The translations under genes and the position numbers were made by a program. The notes below the pieces were generated by a model that did not search any database, was not told where the DNA came from, and saw nothing but the letters and a program-made list of their open reading frames with translations. Below are positions 22,062 through 35,173 of a DNA stretch of 64,000 bases, in pieces. The stretch is taken from assembly GCA_017979445.1 (NCBI GenBank), contig CM030705.1, forward strand, positions 10,578,679 to 10,642,678. Reading direction: 5' to 3'. The stretch is from Akebia trifoliata (lineage: Eukaryota; Streptophyta; Magnoliopsida; Ranunculales; Lardizabalaceae). The stretch's first letter is position 1; every line of letters starts with the position of its first letter.

Positions 22062-24595
22062 AAAGGTATGTTTGGAAATGATAGTTGGTGGGAGTTGGAG
22101 TTACAATTTCCACCTTAAATTCTAATTAGTTGTTTGGTTCACTAATTTCATGGAGTTGCAACTCCAAGAAAGTCATCAACTCCCATTTTTAAAGGAGTTA
22201 CAACTCCCACCAATATGCGTGGGAATTACAACTCCAAACAGAAATCTTTAATCTCAAAAATCAAGTAGACTCACTTGAGTCATCTCTAGTATATAAATCA
22301 TTCAACTCAAATTATATTATTTATAATATAAATTCTTATTTACATAATTATAATTTTTTAATAAAATAAGGTGGTTATAATAAGGCATAAAGGATCAGAT
22401 TTTATCCAAAATCTGAGTGATCCAATTACAAATTTAGAGGGTTTGAACCCTTAGAGTAGATCCAAATGATATATTACTTAGAAAATTATTATTTTTACTT
22501 TTCAAACTATCTTTTATCTACTACTTTAATATAATATGAATTCTTGAAAAATAAATAAACTATAATAGTAAAATAGAATAATATAGTAAAAATATAACAA
22601 AAAAAAAATTGAACAGTCCAAAATTATCCGACCTAAATCAAGTAATTCGATCGGGTTGGATCTGAATCCAGATTTAGTGTAATTAATATGATTCAGATAT
22701 AATTTTAGCTAATAAGATATGAGTTGGATTTGGATTCGAATATGAATCAAATCAAATAAAAAAATTTGGGTTTGGATACACTCAAATCCGGAAAAAGGCC
22801 AACCCATTTTAAAGCCTTTGATTAGCATATGTTTCACCACAAAATCATATTTATTTAAGATAATAAATATTTAAATTATCAAAAATTGATTATTTAATCA
22901 AAATATATAAAACTTAACTGACTTAGTTGAATTTTATTGACTATGACATTATTCTTAAAGTAATAGATGAGTCATATTGGATCTTAGTCAAATGCGAACA
23001 ATTCATCGACTGAATTCCTACGAAATTCATTTAAGGAGTTAGAATGAACTCCAACTCCAACCAACTCCTACTCTAACTCCAAATCCAATTAACTACTGCT
23101 TCCAAACACAGCCTAAATGCATTCCAATGTTTGATATCTTGTAGGAATTCAATTGATTAACTGTTCATATTTGACTTAGACCCAATAGGACTCCTCTATT
23201 TCTTTGAAAATATTGTCATAATCAATAAAATTCAATTGAGTAAGGTGAGTTTCATATATTTTGATAAATTAATTAATTTTTGGTAATTTAAGTTTTTTAT
23301 TATCTTAAATAAATATGATTTGTGATGAAAAATATTCTAATCTAGGACTTAAAGTGGATTAGGTTCGGACCGAACTTGAGTACATCCAATATTTTCTATT
23401 TTGATCCATATTCGAATCCGACTCAAATCTTATTAGCTAAAACAATATCCGAATTATATTGATTACACAAAAAAGAATTTGGATCTAACTTGACCAAATT
23501 TCTTGATTCAGGTCAGATGATTTTGGACTGTTCAACCTCTTTTTTTTTTGTTATATTTATTTTCTATTTGCTACATTATTCTATTTTACTATGACAATTA
23601 TTTATTTTTATAAAAATTCATGTTATAATTAAGTAGATAATAGATGAAAGATATTTTGAAAAGTAAAAAATAATTTTTAGAGCAATATATCATTTGGATC
23701 TAAGTAGATATAGGGATGGATCCGTATTTAATCTAGATCAAACTTGGGTTAAGGGACGTCATCATATTTTTATTCAAAACTACTCCAAGGATCCAAACCT
23801 GCTAAATTCGAATTCCGATTTCAAATAAAAGATAAAATCCGACCCATTTTATACCCTATTCTAATCACATTATTTTATTTAAAAAAAGTATAATTATTTA
23901 AATAGAAAACTAAATTATAAATAATGTAAAATGAGATACATGATTTACATACTAAATGACTCAGGTGAGTCAACTCACTTTTTGGGATTAAAGATTTGTG
24001 CTTGGAGTTGTAAATCCTACCCACATAAGTGGAAGCTATGTTACCCAATTTGTTTCTACTAATCCGAACCACGAACCAGTATGAAGTGAACTAGTTTGGG
24101 GTACAGTTCGTAAAATCAAGTGAACCACTAACCACCAAATTTTGGTCTAGTTTGGCGAACCAAAGTATGAAATTCGACGAACCCACCAATTTGGTTTGGC
24201 GAATCAAATGTTTTTTAAATAGATTTTTTTATTTTATTTTTCATTGTTCATATTTTAAAATTTAAATATTTTACTAATTTATTTCTATTTATTTATAATT
24301 TTTTAATATTATAATTGTAATTATCTATATGCAAAAGCAAACTAAGCTAGTGAATCGATTTAGGAAATCAAAGCGACTCAAAAATGAATTTTCTCTAGTC
24401 ACCCCTATGGACTAGGTTCATTTTAGATTGGCAAAACACGAACTCCAAACCTGAATTCAAATCGATCGAACCGACGAACCAAGTAACAAGGGGTGGGAGT
24501 TGTAACTCCTATAAAAATGATAGTTGAGGATTTTTTTTAGAGTTGTAAGTCCATAGAATTCATGAACCAAACAATCAATTGGAATTCTAATATAA
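22062..24595. mobile_element. Large palindrome built of two inverted element copies
   Basis: Sequence left of about 23,077 is repeated inverted to the right. For example, 22,690-22,750 (agctaataagat, gattcgaat) pairs with 23,405-23,465, and 22,925-22,940 with 23,215-23,235. The outer arms 22,117-22,290 and 23,950-24,595 also pair (gtttggttc.../gaaccaaac), but the right arm is interrupted by about 450 bp (24,045-24,490). Both ends and the centre carry tgtttgga...agttggagtt motifs of hAT-like termini. Confidence 0.7.
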
Positions 24596-24599
24596 CAAA

Positions 24600-25134
24600 A
24601 AAAAACAAATCAAAACAAAACAAAAAAACCTTTTGATACATGTGCAGCATATTCGTTGCACATGCCACCTACTAGTGTAGGTGTAAGTAGGGACGATCTT
24701 TTATGGCATAAATGGACATAGAAAAATCCGCAAAGGGGTCGGCCAAAACCTTAAAAAGCAGAGTGTCCCTCCATTTGAGGGATGGAGGTTACAAAGATCT
24801 ACTTTTACAGTTTTCGTGTGTCACAGCTTCATCAAATTTGGATTCGAGAGTATATAAATTGTAATATGGGATTATGCCGGCCAATTAATGTGTCTAAATC
24901 TACCATCTAATCTAAATAAAAGAAATTTACAAAAATTAGCTTTGACTCTTGAAACACTGATTGATTTCCTTTTAAGCAAACCTGACTTTTTTTTACCTAA
25001 TTTAATTCGTTAATTTCTATGTGATTGAATTAAATTTGATTTATTTTCGATTCAACTCAACTCCAATCCCTCTCAATTGGAGATTTGTTCTTGAGACTTG
25101 AGAGAAACTGAAGCTCTCTTTCTCTCTCTGAATA
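24600..25134 (+). promoter_or_regulatory. Upstream region of translocator copy A
   Basis: 24,991-25,134 is the 5' flank and 5' UTR of copy A. Its gtgattgaattaaatttgatttatttt...caactccaatccctctca...ttgagacttgagagaaactga sequence recurs at copy B (40,170-40,275) and as a lone fragment at 52,860-52,980. The TSS is not determined. Confidence 0.5.
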
Positions 25135-28100
25135 ATGGAGAGCTTCATTCTGGTCTCTCCTCCCTCACTCATCTCCTCATCTCACATTTCTGTTTCACGT
25201 ATACGACCATCCTCCTTTAAATCTCAACCGTCAATTTCAACATCCCTCAAACATCAACCAATCAACGGTCACAGATCTTATTCCTCATCTTCCACCACTT
25301 CTTCGGTTCTCACGTTCGACTCTCACTCTTCCAACCAAAACCATTCTCTCCTCTTCGAAAACCCTACAACATTCAATCTCAGATAAAAGTTATTCCGATT
25401 TCAGAATCGAAGAAACAAATCTCTGTTTCTCAAGGAGCGAAACTCGTGCCGTTGTTGATCTCAGTTTCAGTTGGATTGTTCGTTCGATTCTTCGTTCCAA
25501 AACCAGTCGAAGTATCTACACAAGCTTGGCAATTACTTGCAATCTTTTTATCAACTAATGTTGGATTGGTTTTGAATCCTCTTCGTGTTGGTGCTTGGGC
25601 GTTTATTGGAATTACGACCACAATTGTGACAAAAACCCTAAGTTTCTCGGAAGCGTTTCAAGGTTATAAAAACGAGGTGATTTGGTTGATTGTAATTTCT
25701 TTCTTTTTCGCTAGAGGATTCGTGAAAACTGGTCTTGGAGATCGGATCGCGACGTATTTCGTGAAATGGTTTGGAAAGAGTGCGTTGGGATTGTCTTATG
25801 GATTGACGATTGGTGAGACGTTTGTTGCTCCTTCAATGCCGAGCACAATTGCTAGGGCAGGAGGTGTGTTCTTGCCGATTATTAAATCGTCTTTGTTGCT
25901 TTCTGTTGGTAGCAAGCCGAATAAGCAATCGGTTAAGAAGCTTGGTTCATATCTGATTCAATCTCAGTTACAGGTAGTCTTTATCTAATTCTTTGTTTGC
26001 CTTGAATTGTAGGAATTTTTTTTTTTTTTTTTTTAAATTTTACAATATAATTTCTGTAGAAGTTAGAAAAACACTGATTATGTAAGATTTTGGCTTGCTT
26101 GGTACACTTCAAATCATTTGCATTGCAAAGGTTGAAAGATTTAGTAGGTAAACATTGGGAAATCTCTGGCAAATCTTTTTTTTTGGTTGGTTGATCTCTG
26201 CAATAAAAATTTTTGTTATCATTTCTTGTCAAAATAAAGTGTGAAAACAATAACTTATTCAACCTCATCAAAGAAATTATTCAAATTATAAATATACCCT
26301 CGATTCTCAATCTTAACATATATGTATATGAATTTTCAAATGTATCCTTATCAAAAGGTATAGTAACCCACATATTGGAATTACAAATGTAATCATCATC
26401 AAAAAACTATTCAAATTACAAAAAAGCTTTAGTACTGGTTTCAATAACATGCATATGAATTTACAAAAAGTCTCTATTACTAAGGATATTTTTGTAATTT
26501 TCATATGCAAGTAAATATTATGATGAGATGTATTTTTGTGATTTCATATGCATGTCATTGCAATAAGTATTGAGGGCTCTTTTTATTATTTAATTTTTTT
26601 ATGACGGGTATTTTTATAATTTCAGTATGCAATTTAAATGTATCTTGGAGGAGGGTTTTTTTTGTAAATTTATGTGCATATGTTGTACCAATTAGTGATT
26701 ATATTTTTATAATTTGATTAATTTCCTTGATAAAGGGTATTTTAGTAAATTTGATCTGCATAGTTTGGAGTCAAATGATTTGCTGTACTTTTTGTGCCGC
26801 AAATCATTTGCTGAAATTTCTTAAGAATTTAGGTGATCAATGCAAAATTTTCGCAATGCAAATCATTTGCATTGTGTTACCAAGCACCAGTAAAATTGAT
26901 TTCAGAAAATTATTTGCATTTGCGAATGATTTACACGATACCAAGCAGGGCCTTTATGTCTTACTAAGGGTCATTTTGCTTAAATGGATTACCACAATAG
27001 CAATCCAACAACCATACCAAACTCAGATCCAAAAAAAAAAAAATTCTAAGTTTCGATTTTTTTTTTATTCATCTAAGGTTTTTGAAACTCAATGGAGAAA
27101 TAACTTTATTTTTATTTTATTTCTTTTTCAAAATTCATAGAATTTTGTCCTACAACCTTGTGGCATCGGATCATGTTTTTGGATGCCACAAGATGAAGTC
27201 AACAACGCTTACTAAGAATTGAAATCTTACTAAGTAAGGTTAGTCAGACTCTTATGATGTGTTTTGATTGAGAGAAATAGAGAGAAGAGAAGAGAAAATA
27301 AATGAGTTTCTCTCCATTTCTCTTGTTTGGATTGTTAAGTGAGGAGAGAAGAGGAGAAAAAAAGGGGAGTTTTCTTTCCCTCCAAAAGTGGAGAGAGACC
27401 CTTTTAAAATATTTATAATTCCAACTCTGCCCCTAGATCTCTTTTAAGATATTTTAAAATTCCAAAGTTGTCCCAACTTTTCTCGTGTCAATCCAAACAC
27501 GATGGAGAGAAATTGAGTTTTTCTTCTCTTCTTTTGATGAATCTCTCTTCTCTCCATTTCTCACAATCCAAACATAGCATTAAACTTATTGATGAGAACC
27601 CAACCAATACGCCAAAAGTACATAGGCGTTAATGGTGCGGAAAGTTAAGCTTATATCTCTTTGTGATCATAACATACCACCACACTCCACAGTAGATGTC
27701 CGCGATGGTCCACTCTATCATGCACCCTTTGTTGAAGTATGACTCAAAAATCAATTAGGCCCAGTCCAAGTGTGTTTATTGTTAGGTCGGTCCAAGTTAA
27801 TTTGGGTTGGGCTTGTAACTTATGTAAGTAACCCACTTATGTGGTGCTTCTAAAAAGGGTTTTGTTCTTTTGTTGTAAGAAGTCTAAACTTCAAGTCTTA
27901 AGTTTTTTCTATAGAGAACTGTAGAGAAAGAAAGAAACCCAAGAGAGGAGAGGTCGAGAGGTTTGGGAAGATTAAAATCTATTAGAAGGTGAATCTAAGT
28001 GATAAAATGAGTCCTTGTATCGATTTGCCTTGTTTTCTTCATAGCGAAATCAAGCTCCAACACTCATACCTCTGTGGACGTAGCCTTTGGGTGAACCACA

Positions 28101-31100
28101 AAAAATCTTGTGTTGTGGGTATTGTATTCTTACTCTTTTCTTTGTGTGGTTTATTTCTTTGCATTTGTTACTATTAATTTGGCTACCCTTCATTGCCATT
28201 ATCAAACAAGGTCTTGGAAGGTGTAGCATATAAGGTGTTTGGTAAGTACGTAATAGGTGTTTGACCAAATTACTAAGTGAGCTTCACAAGAGTGTTCACA
28301 TACACAACAAGTGGAATCAAAGTCTACGTTATCTAGGGTGTTTGCAATGGCGGAAAAGGGTACAACGACGATCGGAAGTTCCAGTGGGGTGAAGTTTGAA
28401 GTGAAGCCATTTGATGGAAAATCAAATTTTACATTATGGCAAAGGAAGATGAGAAATATTCTTATCTAACAAGGGCTTCATAATTGCATTTGAGGCATTG
28501 AAGCGAAGCCGGAGAGCATGTCCAAAGAGACGTGGGAGGAGTTGGATTTGAAGGCTATTAGATTCATTGAGTTGCATGTTTTTTATGAAGTCATGTACAA
28601 CATCATGGAAGAAAAGATTGCAAAGGGAATATGGGATAAGTTTGATAAGTTTTACATAGGAAAGACTTTGTCCAACAAATTATTCTTTAACGACCAACTC
28701 TATGGCTTAAGGATGGAGGAGGGACAAGACATCATGGAGCACTTGAACACGTTCAATTGGTGTTTTAGTGATTTGTTGAAGGTAGAAGTGAAGTTTGAAG
28801 AAGAAGACAAAGCATTGTTTTTGTTGAGACCACTTCTTAATTCCTTCAAACACTTTTGGATTACACTTATGTTTGGCAAGGAGACTCAAGTTTGAAGAGG
28901 TGGTTCAAGATCTTATCTCTCATGTGACCACGAACAAGTCAAGTGAGAAGGATGCTCAAGGGGAATGACTCATTGCAAAGGGTTCTTGTGAGTGGGGTCA
29001 AACAAAAGAGAAAGAAAAATCCAAATGGAAGAAATCTAAATCTAGAAGTAAGAAAGAAATGGAGTGCTACTATTGCGGGAAGAAGGGACATTACAAAAAA
29101 GATTGTAGAAAATACAAAACGAAGGTAAGAGAAGGGAAGAAAGTCGAGTCAAGCTTCACGGCATGCATAGCATCGGAAAGTGATGGAGAGCTCTTAGCAG
29201 CATCTTCGGGTAATCTCATCTCCAACTTTTGGATTTTAGATTCCAAGTGTACTTTTCATATGTGTTCTAATCCTAATTAATTCGACTCCTATGAACATCA
29301 TGACGGTGGAGATGTTCTAATGGGTAACAATGTGGCATGCAAAGTCATCGGAACGGGTACCGTGAATACATGATGGGGTAGTTAGAACTTTCGGTAATGT
29401 GAGGCACGTGCCGATACTCAAGAAGAATTTGATATCCTTGGGCACACTTGACTCAAATGGATGTTCTTTCTCGGTGAAGGATGAAGCACTCAAGTTGTCT
29501 AAGGGAACCATGGTGATTATGAGAGGTGAGACTTGCAAATGACCTCTACGAGCTTCCAGAAAACACAATTCTACGTGGAGTTGCAATATCTATGGAAGAA
29601 AATTTTAGCAAAGATGAAACTTAACTTTGGCACGTAAAACTTGGCCATATGAGTGAAAAAGCAATGCAAGAGTTACACCGGCAACAATTGTTAAAGGGTA
29701 TTGGAGTATGCAAGCAGAGTTTTACAAGTTTTATGTGATGGGAAAGCAAAGTAAGGTGTCGTTTAAGGTTGCAAATAAAGAAATCAAGAGTAAGGGATTG
29801 CTAGACTACATTCATTCCGATGTGTAGGGTCCGCACTTACTAAATCAAAAGGTGGAGCTCGTTACTTTGTCACTTTCATAGATGATTTTTCAAGAAAGAT
29901 TTGGGTCTACTTTATGAAGGAGAAATCTGATGTTTTTGCCAAATTTGTGGAATGGAAAACCGAGGTAAAAAATCAAACGGAAAGAAAAATCAAATACTTG
30001 AGAAGCGACAATGGGGGTGAATACAAAGATGACAAGTTCTTGAAGTTTTGCAAAGAAGAAGGCATCATAAGGCATTTCACCGTGAAGAAAAATCTTCAAC
30101 AAAATGGCGCGACCGAAAGGATGAATAGAGCTCTCATGGAGAGGGAGAGATGCATGAGGTTACATGCGGGGTTGTCCGAACCATTTTGGACGGAATCTGT
30201 TAACCATGCTTGTTATTTGGTTAATCGATCACCATCTAAGCTACTTGAATTTAAATGTGCCGAAGAGGTATGGACAGGTAAAAAAATTGACTATTCTACA
30301 TTAAAAGTGTTCGGATGCAAGGCATATGTTCTCATTCCTAGTGATGAGAAAAACAAGTTATAATTAAAGTCACTCAAATGCATCTTCCTTGAATTTGAGA
30401 AAGGAGTGAAGGGATTAAGCTTTGGGATCCGATAAACAATAAGAGAATCCTTAGTAGAGATGTGATTTTTTATGAAGGTTCCATGAGACAAAGAGATAAT
30501 TCAAGAAAAATGATGTTGAGAAATCGGTTGTTGGTAACAAGGTAGTTGTTATCGAGATTCCTATTAGTACGGAGAAAACTACGATGAAAGAACCTTAAAT
30601 TCAATTTGAAGAGGGTGGTACATACGGTGGGGATGAATAACAACAAGAGAGGGTTTATGATGAGTCTTCTAACATAGCATAAGGATGGCCAAGAAGAACC
30701 ATCATACCGCCTCATAGGTATGGATGGGAAGATGAAGTGCACTTTGCACTAGTGGCAAGTGAGGGAGATCTCACTAAACCGATTACAAGGGACAAGTTTG
30801 AGCGTTGCTTAAACTTGCTTAATCTCATTGCTTGTTGAGATTGGAGGGCACCTACCCACTTGAGGTGCATGGAGATGAGAGGTTTCTCATCAAAGTGGAG
30901 GTGTTATAAATACATTGAGGTTCCAACATTTCTAAGAGTCGAAAAGTTTTTCGCCAAGGTGGAGATTGTTGAAGTATGACTTAAAAATTAATTAGGCTAG
31001 GTCCAAGTGTGTGTATTGTTGGGTCAGTCCAAAGTAATTTGGGTTGGGCTTGTAACTTATGTAAGTGGCCCACTTATGTGGTGCTTCCAAAAAGGGTTTT

Positions 31101-34100
31101 GTTCTTTTGTTGTAAGAAGTCTAAACTTCAAGTCTAAGTGTGTGTTTGGTAACACTTCTGAAGTCTGAATAGAGGTGGTCCACCTTTAAAATTTAGACTT
31201 TAGAAGTTTTATTTCCGTTTGTTTTGGTTTAGATTTCAGACTCCAGAACCAAAATTCAGAAGTTTTGAACCAGTGATGGAGAGATGCTAGACGAAACTTC
31301 TGAAATCTGAATTTTTTTTTAATTCTTAAAATACCCTTCTCAAAACCCTAATTTCTATCACTTATATTTTCTTTATACGAAGCTTAAAACCTTGATTTTT
31401 AACTTTTCTACCTCTCATTTCTTTTCTACCTCTCCTTCCTCTATGACTGTGTTGTCAAAGTCTCTCTCCTTTCTCTCGTTTTGTGTTTGAAAACCCTATA
31501 TTTTTATATGAACCCTAAAACCCTATATTTTTCAACTAGAAAATGAATGATTATTTATTGTTTGAGTATTATCTTGTTGGAATATAATTTCTCAAGTATG
31601 AATTCAAATTGAAAACAATACTTTTGGGGTGTTTGATGTGTTAGAAATTAAAATTAAATGTGTGGATGGTTTCATTATGCATAACATGTTATGTTTTTCG
31701 GTTAACAGTTTATTAGAATTACAAAAGGATATTATTGTCAAAATGGCCATTATGTTTTAAAATTCTATTTGTAATCAGAAACTTTTAAAAATGATAAACA
31801 AACAACTTTTCCAGAATAAAATTTTAGATTTTAGATCCCAGATTTCAGAAAACAGACTTTAGATTCCAGACTTCAAAAGTGTTACCAAACATACCCTAAG
31901 TCTTTTCTAGAAAGAAGTTCAGAAAAAAAAAAAGAAACCCATGAGAGGAGAGGTTGAGAGGTTTGGGAAGATTGGGATCTAGAAGAAGGTGAATCTAAGT
32001 GATAACAGGAGTCCTTGTATCGATTTGCCCTGCTTTCTTCATAGTGAAATCAAGCTCCAACGCTCATACCTCCGTGGACGTAGCCTTTGGGTGAACTACA
32101 AAAAAACTTATGTTGTAGGTATTGTGTTCTTATTATTTTCTTTGTCTGGTTGTTTATCTTTTTATCTTCTTTGCATTTGTTACTATTAGTTGGGTTACCC
32201 TTCATTATCATTATTAAACAAGGTCGTGGAAGGTGTAGCATATAAGGTGTTTGGTTAAGTATCCAATAGGTGTTTGACCAAATTACTAAGTGAGCTTCAC
32301 AAGGGTGTTCACATACACAACACCCTTTTAATCCCCTAGGCTGCTGTTACCCCAGCTTGACCCTTCCACCAACACCTTTGGTACCCACTTTGTGGTGATT
32401 TTCACTCCGGTACCCTTTTTCGGACCCCTAGGTAGCCTATTCCCCAAGTTGCTACTCCCAAGGTTGAACCCAAGATGTGGTTGCTACTCCCAAGGTTTGA
32501 ACCCAAGACATGGCATTGGCTCTAATATCAAATGATACGAACGCGAACAATACGCAAAAATTAACAGGTGTGAATGGTGTGGAAAATTAAACCCATATGA
32601 CTTCGGGGTTGTAACAGTTACTCATGTTGCCTTTGGTCACAGCATGTACCATAGGCACATTCATCATGCATTTCTTTCTAATTGATGGGGATTTCCATTG
32701 ATGGACCTGTCTCAGAGATCATTTTTGTGTTAACACAGAAATGATTATGTTTGAGTGTTCAAAATTCTTAACTATCGAATTAATTGTAATTATTTGAATA
32801 TTCAAAAGATGTGGAAAATTAGGAGGAACTTAAGTTCCCAACATGATTTTGTTCTACAATTTTGTCACTTGATCTTCGAATTTGTCGTCACTTCGATATC
32901 TATATGACTAATTTGATGCTCTTGTGATGTATTACAGTCCGCCGGTAGCTCAAGTGCTCTTTTCCTAACTGCTGCAGCTAATAACCTGCTGTGCCTAAAA
33001 TTAGCCGAGGGACTTGGAGTCAAAATTTCAAGTCCATGGCTCTCTTGGTTCAAGGCTGCAAGCTTACCTGCAATTATTTCTCTTATAATTACTCCATACG
33101 TCTTATATAAGATCTTTCCACCTGAAACCGAAGACACACTGGATGCCCCTGCTATAGCAACAAGGAAGCTGGAACAGATGGGTCCTATCACAAAGGATGA
33201 ATGGGTGATGATTGGTACAATGCTTCTTGCGGTCTCATTGTGGGTCTTTGGGTGAGCATTGAGTGCCTAATTTGTGATGCATTGTAGGACTTTCCAGTAT
33301 ACTAATTCCTAATTCTGTAGGGACTTTTTATTTCTTTAAACAGGAATATAGGAAAAAGATAACCTATATCATCTTTCCGTGACTTCTTGGGTTGAAAACT
33401 ATTTACTTTTTTAATGCCATGAACAATCTTGGTCTTGGGTTATGTCTTGGTCAGCTGAAAACATAAAAACCATATGAAGCACTGCCGAAACAATAGAAAA
33501 GTGGGCATAAAAAAACCCAGACAAAATAAGAGAAAATAAAGCATTGTTTATCATTTCTGTCCTATAAAATTTTCCTTATAGTTTGGTTGGTAAGATTTGA
33601 TTACATGAAATTCTAGAAGAGCATCTCTACTTCAACAACCCAATGTTAGTTAAGTAACATGTCTCTCCTTTGTGTATAGCAAAAGCCAAATAATGAAAAT
33701 GGTCACATTGGAGTATTTCCTGCCCATCATTCTTAAGTAACTGTCACATTCTTGGGAATTGTGACTGTCCTTGCTTAACTTGCACTGCGGGTATTTTTTC
33801 TTCTCTCTTAGTCCCACTTAATTTTAAATTCCTAGTTCTAAGAATTGTTCCTAGTTTCATATTTATTCCCTCCTGGTCTCCTCATGAAAAGCACTACACA
33901 ATCTGAATATAACATACCTCATGAAACTTTTTGTGAAAATTAGCTGTTGATCCATCCAGATTTAGTTAAAAAAGATATCAACCCGGTATATTTCTTGAAT
34001 CAAATCTATCAAATCACTCGTGTTATGATCTTCTACATCCTAGGTCTCCCCGTTCCGTCTTGTAGCTTATGATCTTCATCTTGCATTCAGATCGAGTGAC

Positions 34101-35173
34101 TCTATGAATTACATCAATTCTTCGGCATCTTTTAGCATTATCTTCGGGTTCCACATCTGTTGTGTATCAGTATTACACAATTATTGTAATGGTAATAACA
34201 GTAATGCCCCGTCTGATACACTGTCATTACTGTCTGTTTAAACCTTGGTTTGGAGTTCTTGGATGGTTGTCCATTTTTGTAATTCTATTCTGATACTTGA
34301 TCTATGCATCTGTATATGTGAATTATTGACTACGTTTTTGCTTTGTTAAGGCCTTGAAACACTGATAGAGCTTGGTGTGTGGGTGGGTGTGCAGAGAGGC
34401 TATTGGTATTTCAAGTGTTCTTGTTGCGATGCTTGGTCTTTCCATACTTCTACTATTGGGAGTGGTGAACTGGGATGATTGCTTAAGTGAAAAATCAGCA
34501 TGGGATACCTTAGGATGGTTTGCAATTGTCGTGGGCATGGCAGGCCAACTTACAAATCTTGGTATTGTAACATGGATGTCTAATTGTGTGGCCAAGTGCC
34601 TTGAATCTTTCTCATTGAGCTGGCCAGCAGCATTTGTTGTTCTTCACGCCGTTTATTTCTTCATCCACTATATATTTGCTAGTCAGGCAGCTCATATTGG
34701 AGCCCTGTACTCTTCATTTCTTGCCATGCTCTTGGCTTCTGGTGTGCCTGGAGTATTGGCAACGCTAACACTGGCGTTCAATACAAGTCTTTTTGGTGCA
34801 ATAACACCTTATAGTAGTGCTCAGGCTGCAGCTTATTATGGAGGTACAGCCTTTTCTCTATAAAATATTTGTTTTTTATTTTTTTAAATGCTTGTTTCAA
34901 ATTAATTTCTCCATTTTCTGACTCCTAGGATTTAATAACAGTTTGCACACATTCTTTTGTCATATCTCAGAATCTTATAGCTTCTTGTTGGATAATTTTC
35001 ATTCATGTCGTAGTGGCATAGAAACTGATAATCTTTCTTTTCCTTTTTCTTCTATAGCTGGTTATGTAGATGCCGCTGACTGTTTCAGACTGGGCATTAT
35101 AATGGCCATAATCAATATTGTGATCTGGGGAGGAGTTGGGACCTTCTGGTGGAAGTTTTTGGGTCTTTATTAA
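25135..35173 (+). CDS. Plastid dicarboxylate (2-oxoglutarate or glutamate/malate) translocator, copy A, frameshifted in exon 1
   Basis: Four exons: 25135-25973, 32938-33251, 34395-34843 and 35058-35173 (TAA), all with GT-AG borders. The product belongs to the DASS/SLC13-type plastid translocators (DiT1/DiT2), inner-envelope carriers that exchange 2-oxoglutarate or glutamate for malate in nitrogen assimilation and photorespiration. Seen here: a Ser-rich transit region, a membrane protein with NEVIWLIVISFFFARGFVKT, AGQLTNLGIVTWMS, SWPAAF and a KFLGLY end; intact length would be near 572. Against copy C, exon 1 lacks one A in the run after the RSYSSSST codons and lacks one Arg/Gly codon before GAKLVP. 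The 1-base loss closes the frame at 25,386. The correct frame resumes without an ATG until late in exon 1. So this copy is a pseudogene, or carries a sequence error. Intron 1 is 6,964 bp and holds a Copia element. Confidence 0.85.
26092..26952. mobile_element. hAT-like inverted-repeat element in intron 1 of copy A
   Basis: The left end tggcttgcttggtacacttcaaatcatttgcattgc is inverted twice at the right (gcaatgcaaatcatttgcattgtgttaccaagcacc and gatttacacgataccaagcagggcc). The interior has aattacaaa-rich sequence and no ORF of note. Confidence 0.65.
26953..27255. mobile_element. MITE family F2, copy 2
   Basis: It starts near ttatgtcttactaagggtc and ends cttactaagtaaggttagtcagactct. The interior shares gattaccac...gcaatccaaca, atagaattttgtcctacaacc and gcatcggatcatg with the other family copies. 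Confidence 0.6.
27253..27583. mobile_element. Inverted-repeat MITE with GAGA-rich arms
   Basis: The left end gatgtgttttgattgagagaaatagagagaag pairs with the right end ctctccatttctcacaatccaaacatagcat. It is gene-free. The tgtttggattg-type end suggests a hAT-like origin. Confidence 0.6.
28347..29280 (+). pseudogene. Degraded Copia gag with zinc knuckle and protease start
   Basis: The ATG at 28,347 opens FDGKSNFTLWQRKMRNIL, then a stop. The gag-like frame (UBN2 type) resumes at 28,518-28,895. A CCHC zinc knuckle CYYCGKKGHYKKDC lies at 29,062-29,103. The protease-like motif reads WILDSKCTFHM near 29,230, with the usual Gly after Asp-Ser replaced, and stops at 29,280. Part of the element above; not functional. 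Confidence 0.85.
29616..30363 (+). pseudogene. Degraded Copia integrase
   Basis: GAG-pre-integrase motif LWHVKLGHMSEKAM lies at about 29,616-29,660. The integrase core has YIHSDV followed by a stop in place of Trp, then FIDDFSRKIWVYF, the LRSDNGGEY Asp block (near 30,000) and NGATERMNRAL with the catalytic Glu. The longest open part is 29,914-30,363. No reverse transcriptase follows. Confidence 0.85.
31136..31897. mobile_element. hAT-like element nested in the Copia 3' LTR
   Basis: A 762-bp insertion that splits LTR 2 relative to LTR 1. Ends AAGTGTGTGTTTGGTAACACTT and, inverted, AGGGTATGTTTGGTAACACTT form terminal inverted repeats that extend through tgaagtctg. aagtct is repeated on both sides (31130-31135 and 31898-31903). 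No transposase is present. Confidence 0.85.
33252..34394 (+). other. Intron 2 of translocator copy A
   Basis: 1,143 bp, GTGAGC...GTGCAG. Its 5' part aligns with the start of intron 2 of copy C. Most of it is deleted in copy B, whose intron 2 is only 119 bp. Nothing else is recognisable inside. Confidence 0.7.

Larger units (their letters stand above)
27730..32322 (+). mobile_element. Copia LTR retrotransposon, internally deleted, in intron 1 of copy A
   Basis: LTRs lie at 27730-28309 and 30967-32322 (the second enlarged by a nested element). They start TGTTGAAG and end ACAACA. The 5-bp duplication ccctt flanks the element (27725-27729 and 32323-32327). A degenerate primer-binding site (tggaatcaaag) follows LTR 1, and the tract aggtggagat precedes LTR 2. 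Order on the plus strand is gag, zinc knuckle, protease remnant, integrase, which is Copia type. Reverse transcriptase and most of RNase H are missing: integrase C-terminal sequence passes directly to an EGDLTKPITRDKF end-like motif near 30,755-30,800. Many stops and substitutions between LTRs show that it is old and inactive. Confidence 0.92.

Noticed and set aside
27730..32322. An active Copia element
   Set aside because: Reverse transcriptase is deleted, gag and integrase carry stops, and the LTRs differ at many positions.
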